Source: Candidatus Altimarinota bacterium (lineage in GTDB: Bacteria > Patescibacteriota > Gracilibacteria > UBA4473). From it: 64,000 nt of DNA. The stretch is taken from positions 124,001 to 188,000 of the forward strand of contig JAHDHX010000003.1 of assembly GCA_020631075.1 (NCBI GenBank). The letters are read 5' to 3'. The number at the start of each line of letters is the position of its first letter. The stretch's first letter is position 1. The position numbers and the translations under genes were made by a program. Positions 60,098 through 64,000 of the stretch are shown here, one piece after another. Under the pieces are notes generated by a model that was not told the DNA's origin, searched no databases, and saw only the letters and a program-made list of their open reading frames with translations.

Positions 60098-62940
60098 TTA
60101 ATAATAAATAAATCCTGCACAGTCACATTGTGCTGCATTCGGGCTTCTATGTCACCCAGCAGCTTTTCTTTCTGCTGGTCTACTTTGTCTTGCTCTGCAT
60201 ACAGGTTCATTCGCAGCTCATTGCGCCGTTTTTCGAGTGATTTTATTTCCCGCTGAGCTTTTACTTTGGCTTCCAGCTTAGTGATTTTTCTGGCTTCTGT
60301 CTTTCTTGTTTTAAGGTCTTTTTCGAGCTGTTGGAGTTTATATTCAAGACTTTTCTTTACGTCCTCTGCCCACTTATCCATTTTTTCCAGTTCCTGATCA
60401 AAGAAGTTCACATTCCGTGATTCCACTTTCTCTAAATATACTTTTACCTTTTCCTTTTGTTTTACAGATAGGTCTGATGGTACATTTTGATTTGTGCTTT
60501 GAACGGAAGCCGCCAGGTGAAATATTCGCTTTGCGTGTTCATCTGATAAAACCTGCCCCTGCTCATCTATCATTGTGACTATGATCTCATCCTCAGATTC
60601 AAGTGAATCTATGCTTACCTTTTGTACTATCATCCAACCTGATTCTCCTCGTATATCTTCTAAAATACTAACCTTCGTAGACGTGGATGCGTAGTCGAAA
60701 ATAAGCTTTACAGTAGGTGTATTCTCACTCTTTGCCTTGGTTAAAACCCCTTGAGCCAATTCGTGCCCAAATCGATATTTATGTGCATTTGGCGGATTAT
60801 TATGCAGAGAATATTGCCCCAGATCGGCATTTACACCAGAAGGCATCGTATGAAGGTCAAATACATGCTCAGATTCATCAAAGTTTGCATATTCTGCCAA
60901 CACGGATTTCGTCACTTCCCAGAGGTATTTTTTCGATCGATCAAGATTTTTCTTACTTTCAGATAGGTTTACCTTGAGCTTTTCATGCACCTCTTCATCG
61001 AAGTGCTCTAGTAGTTTATTCCGCGTGCTAAGCATCTTTTCATCTATTTGCGTTGTAAGATCCTGCCGCAATTCATCAAATGCCGCCGTAATTTCTTTCG
61101 GGTTACGGCACTTTGTTAATATTTCACTAATTCGTTTCTCAAAGTCTACTCCAGAGCCAATTGCCCCCAGCACCTCATCGCTCGCCCCAAACACTCCATC
61201 AAACAGCTGGAACTTTAAGCTCAAAAGTTCATATACCCTTTTGTCTGCTTCATTTTTCTGGTTTAAGAAATTCACGACTACCACATCATGTTTTTGCCCA
61301 TATCGGTGGCATCGGCCAATTCGCTGCTCGATACGCTGAGGGTTCCACGGCAAATCATAATTTACCAGTAGGCTACAAAATTGAAGATTTATTCCTTCAG
61401 CGGCGGCTTCGGTTGCAATCATAATCTCAGCCTCATCACGAAAATAATCAACGATAGCAGCACGCATATCCGCTGTTTTTGACCCTGTTACTCGATCCGT
61501 ATCTTTGAATTTTTGAGTCCATTGCTGGTAAATCTCTTTTGATGGCTTGTCATTATTCGAACCATTGAAGAGAACGAGCTTCCCCCTGTATCCATTCTTT
61601 TGCAAAAAATCAGATAAATAGATCTGCGTCCGCACAGATTCGGTGAAAATTATAGCTTTTCTTTGGCCTCCATTTTTTTCGTTTTGCTCAAATGCTTTTT
61701 CAAGTGCAACCAAGAGAGCATCAGCTTTGGCATTGTGCTGAATAGAATTTGCAAGTTCGTAAAACTCAAGAAGTTCATCTCTCTCTTGCTCAATAAGATG
61801 CATGTCTTCAGCCGTTAATACTTTTGGAACTTCTTGGTTTTCCTCATCACCCCATTCATCTTTTAGTTCTGTATAGATTTCAAAGTCGGCTTCTATTTCT
61901 TCTGGCAAATCATCTTCAAAGGCGGATTCTTTGAGAAGCTTATTGAGTTTGTTAGCTAGTCCTTTCAGCGTTCGTGTAATCGCAAAGCTAGAGGAGGCAA
62001 GGAGCTTCCGGAGTATAAGAGTAATCAAATGCCTTTGGGCTGTTGGAAGAGCATACAGATTCGGTTTTCTCAAGTATTCAGAAACTAAATCATAGAGAGC
62101 AAATTCATCTTGGGTTGGCTCAAATTCTTCTGTAATGGCAATTCTTTTCGTGTAAGGCACATACTCTACCACTTGCCTCCTGAGCGTTCTGTGGCAAATT
62201 GGAGAAATCCGTTGCTTTAAATCATAAAATGCATCGCCACCGTCTTCTAGACGAACAAATTGTTGCTTAAAACTTTTCTGATCCCCAAATACATGATCAT
62301 CAATAATGCTGACAAGTCCATAGAGCTCCATGAGTGAGTTCTGTAGTGGTGTTGCTGTCAGGAGAAGCTTTGGAGCATGATCTATAGCTCTCTTAATTGC
62401 TTTTGCAATTTTGTTGTCCGTGCGATAAACATTTCGAAGTCTGTGTGCTTCATCGACAATTACTAAATCCCAATTAATTGCTTTAATTAGGGCTTCTTTT
62501 GAACGAGCAAAATGATAGGAGCATAATACAATTTTATTTTGTTCAAACGGGTTAATCACTCCTATTTTAGCCATTTTATTGAATGACTGCCCCTCTAAAA
62601 TGATTGAGGGAATATAGAACTTATCCATTAGTTCTTGGCTCCATTGCTTCCGAAGGTTTGATGGAAGGATGATCAATATTTTTCGTTTCTGCTCCGCCCA
62701 TTTTTGGCTCAGCACAATTCCTGCTTCAATGGTTTTTCCGAGTCCAACCTCATCTGCTAAAATAGCCCCTTTGGAAAAGGGAGACCGAAAAGCAAAGAGC
62801 GAACCTTCAATTTGATGCGGATTCAAGTCTACTTTGGCGTCATACAAACTGCGTGTAAATTTATCGATTGAACTTCCTGGGCTTCTTTTTGTGATTTCTT
62901 CTGCATAGAGCTTTGCATGATAATTAGTTATTTTTTTCAT
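60082..62940 (-). CDS. SNF2/RapA-like helicase
   Basis: LNPHQIEGSLFAFRSPFSKGAILADEVGLGKTIEAGIVLSQ...LVIVDEAHRLRN...LLLTATPLQNSLMELYGLVSIID...LPWNPQRIEQRIGRCHRYGQKHDVVVVNFL. Confidence 0.93.
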   Translation of the reverse strand: MKKITNYHAKLYAEEITKRSPGSSIDKFTRSLYDAKVDLNPHQIEGSLFAFRSPFSKGAILADEVGLGKTIEAGIVLSQKWAEQKRKILIILPSNLRKQWSQELMDKFYIPSIILEGQSFNKMAKIGVINPFEQNKIVLCSYHFARSKEALIKAINWDLVIVDEAHRLRNVYRTDNKIAKAIKRAIDHAPKLLLTATPLQNSLMELYGLVSIIDDHVFGDQKSFKQQFVRLEDGGDAFYDLKQRISPICHRTLRRQVVEYVPYTKRIAITEEFEPTQDEFALYDLVSEYLRKPNLYALPTAQRHLITLILRKLLASSSFAITRTLKGLANKLNKLLKESAFEDDLPEEIEADFEIYTELKDEWGDEENQEVPKVLTAEDMHLIEQERDELLEFYELANSIQHNAKADALLVALEKAFEQNEKNGGQRKAIIFTESVRTQIYLSDFLQKNGYRGKLVLFNGSNNDKPSKEIYQQWTQKFKDTDRVTGSKTADMRAAIVDYFRDEAEIMIATEAAAEGINLQFCSLLVNYDLPWNPQRIEQRIGRCHRYGQKHDVVVVNFLNQKNEADKRVYELLSLKFQLFDGVFGASDEVLGAIGSGVDFEKRISEILTKCRNPKEITAAFDELRQDLTTQIDEKMLSTRNKLLEHFDEEVHEKLKVNLSESKKNLDRSKKYLWEVTKSVLAEYANFDESEHVFDLHTMPSGVNADLGQYSLHNNPPNAHKYRFGHELAQGVLTKAKSENTPTVKLIFDYASTSTKVSILEDIRGESGWMIVQKVSIDSLESEDEIIVTMIDEQGQVLSDEHAKRIFHLAASVQSTNQNVPSDLSVKQKEKVKVYLEKVESRNVNFFDQELEKMDKWAEDVKKSLEYKLQQLEKDLKTRKTEARKITKLEAKVKAQREIKSLEKRRNELRMNLYAEQDKVDQQKEKLLGDIEARMQHNVTVQDLFIINWELR

Positions 62941-64000
62941 TCCTAACGAGCATACTCATTTTCCGCCATATTTCCACCATCGCCAAGGTATCCAACTCGC
63001 AGTATTTCAGCAGAGCTGATCTTGTTTCTTCCGCTTCTGTTTCGGATTTTTCACCTTGCATAACTTTGTACCACTCGGTCATAGCCATAGCACCATTCTG
63101 CACATCAAGATCTTTGTAAGTTAGTTCAGGGCAGAGAATGGGCAGAACCGCCTTAATCGAAGCACTGCCTTTGAATCGCGGATCAACATAGAGCTGCGTG
63201 GAAAATATCTCCATCAGGTCAAAGACTCGAGCGTTTATATCTTTTAAGAAATGATCATAGAGCGGATACCGCACCGCCATCTCTTTGTTCCGCCCACATT
63301 CAAAGCCTTTATTCCACACAATCACACTGCCATCATCAGATTCAATATCTTTTGCGAGGTGTCGTACCAGCTCTTTTGCGGGATCTGTGCGTGCAAATGA
63401 TAAGAACTCTTTGTGTTCTAGATCTCCGTCAGATTCACGCAGGATATGCAATGAATATTGGAACGGTACTGGCTGGTACGGTTGGTACCCATCAAAATTG
63501 GGGATGGCGTAATTAAAGGTCTCGTAGTCAAGAAAGTAGAGCGGATAAACCAATTCATCGAGACGCTCTTGGATCAGGCTGTGACAAATGAGCGGGACAC
63601 CAGACTTGGCTACGTCGACTTGCAAGGTTTGCTTTTCACTCAGCTCAAAATCCTCAGGTACATCGTGCACGTCTATGATCCCTTGCTCCAGCAGGTCTCT
63701 TCGTTTCGGCTTATGTAAGCGTGAAATATTGTAAATGCTGTAATCGGGCAGATCGTTGTAAGACACAATCGAGCACGGGCAATCTCCAGGTTTGCAATCC
63801 AAATGCTGTTTTTTCTTTTTCGGCACATGTGGTGAGATTATAACCTTCTTCGCCTCCGCCATTTTGAAGCTGACTTCTTGCCATAAATCTTGCACACCTT
63901 CTGTCATTGGCACCACTTGTGCCAATTCTTCCACTACTATGTCGCCTTCGCGCACATATTCAGGATTCAGAAGAATGAGAGAGCTCTCTCCCATAGCGAA
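62924..64000 (-). CDS. DUF2779 family protein (DEDD-like exonuclease fold); frame open to the right edge, probably partial
   Basis: LYFLDYETFNYAIPNFDGYQPYQPVPFQYSLHIL...HKEFL...IVWNKGFE...VFDLMEIF...GSASIKAVLPILCPELTYKDLDVQNGAMAM...LLKYCELDTLAMVEIWRKM; Cys cluster DCKPGDCPC. Confidence 0.8.
   Translation of the reverse strand, partial: FAMGESSLILLNPEYVREGDIVVEELAQVVPMTEGVQDLWQEVSFKMAEAKKVIISPHVPKKKKQHLDCKPGDCPCSIVSYNDLPDYSIYNISRLHKPKRRDLLEQGIIDVHDVPEDFELSEKQTLQVDVAKSGVPLICHSLIQERLDELVYPLYFLDYETFNYAIPNFDGYQPYQPVPFQYSLHILRESDGDLEHKEFLSFARTDPAKELVRHLAKDIESDDGSVIVWNKGFECGRNKEMAVRYPLYDHFLKDINARVFDLMEIFSTQLYVDPRFKGSASIKAVLPILCPELTYKDLDVQNGAMAMTEWYKVMQGEKSETEAEETRSALLKYCELDTLAMVEIWRKMSMLVRNEKNN

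Overview
The window looks like a chromosomal segment from a GC-rich bacterium using the standard stop codons. It is plausibly a CPR/Patescibacteria-type genome (inference from a short AlaRS, bacterial Elp3, VirB2-like pilin modules and many orphan envelope proteins). Core genes recognised: guaB, alaS, gyrB, folP, tmk, folD, rnhB, a uvrD/pcrA helicase, murC, a Tyr-less (class Ic-like) nrdB, gyrA, fusA and elp3, plus tRNA-Gln(UUG) and tRNA-Arg(UCG). Bases 1-15.6 kb form a minus-strand envelope cluster: a large membrane protein running off the left edge (absent from the ORF track), two GT2 glycosyltransferases, an ExbB/MotA-ExbD-like pair, a catalytically degenerate PBP1C-like protein, a DUF4105-like protein, and a 1709-aa protein with 11 Cys-containing repeats, SLH domains and a C-terminal sortase domain that keeps its His/Cys/Arg residues. 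Two AT-rich accessory segments stand out. One is a KAP-type P-loop NTPase two-gene cassette (23.3-25.5 kb). The other is a probable mobile defence island (about 51 kb to the right edge) beside tRNA-Arg, with two tandem large serine recombinases, a HEPN-like protein overlapping a type III R-M res/mod pair, DUF3800, a SNF2/RapA-like helicase and a DUF2779 nuclease-like protein. Regulatory highlights are paired NrdR-type boxes upstream of nrdB and a murC-pcrA intergenic region with mutually exclusive helices. All assignments come from reading motifs by eye; no database search was run.
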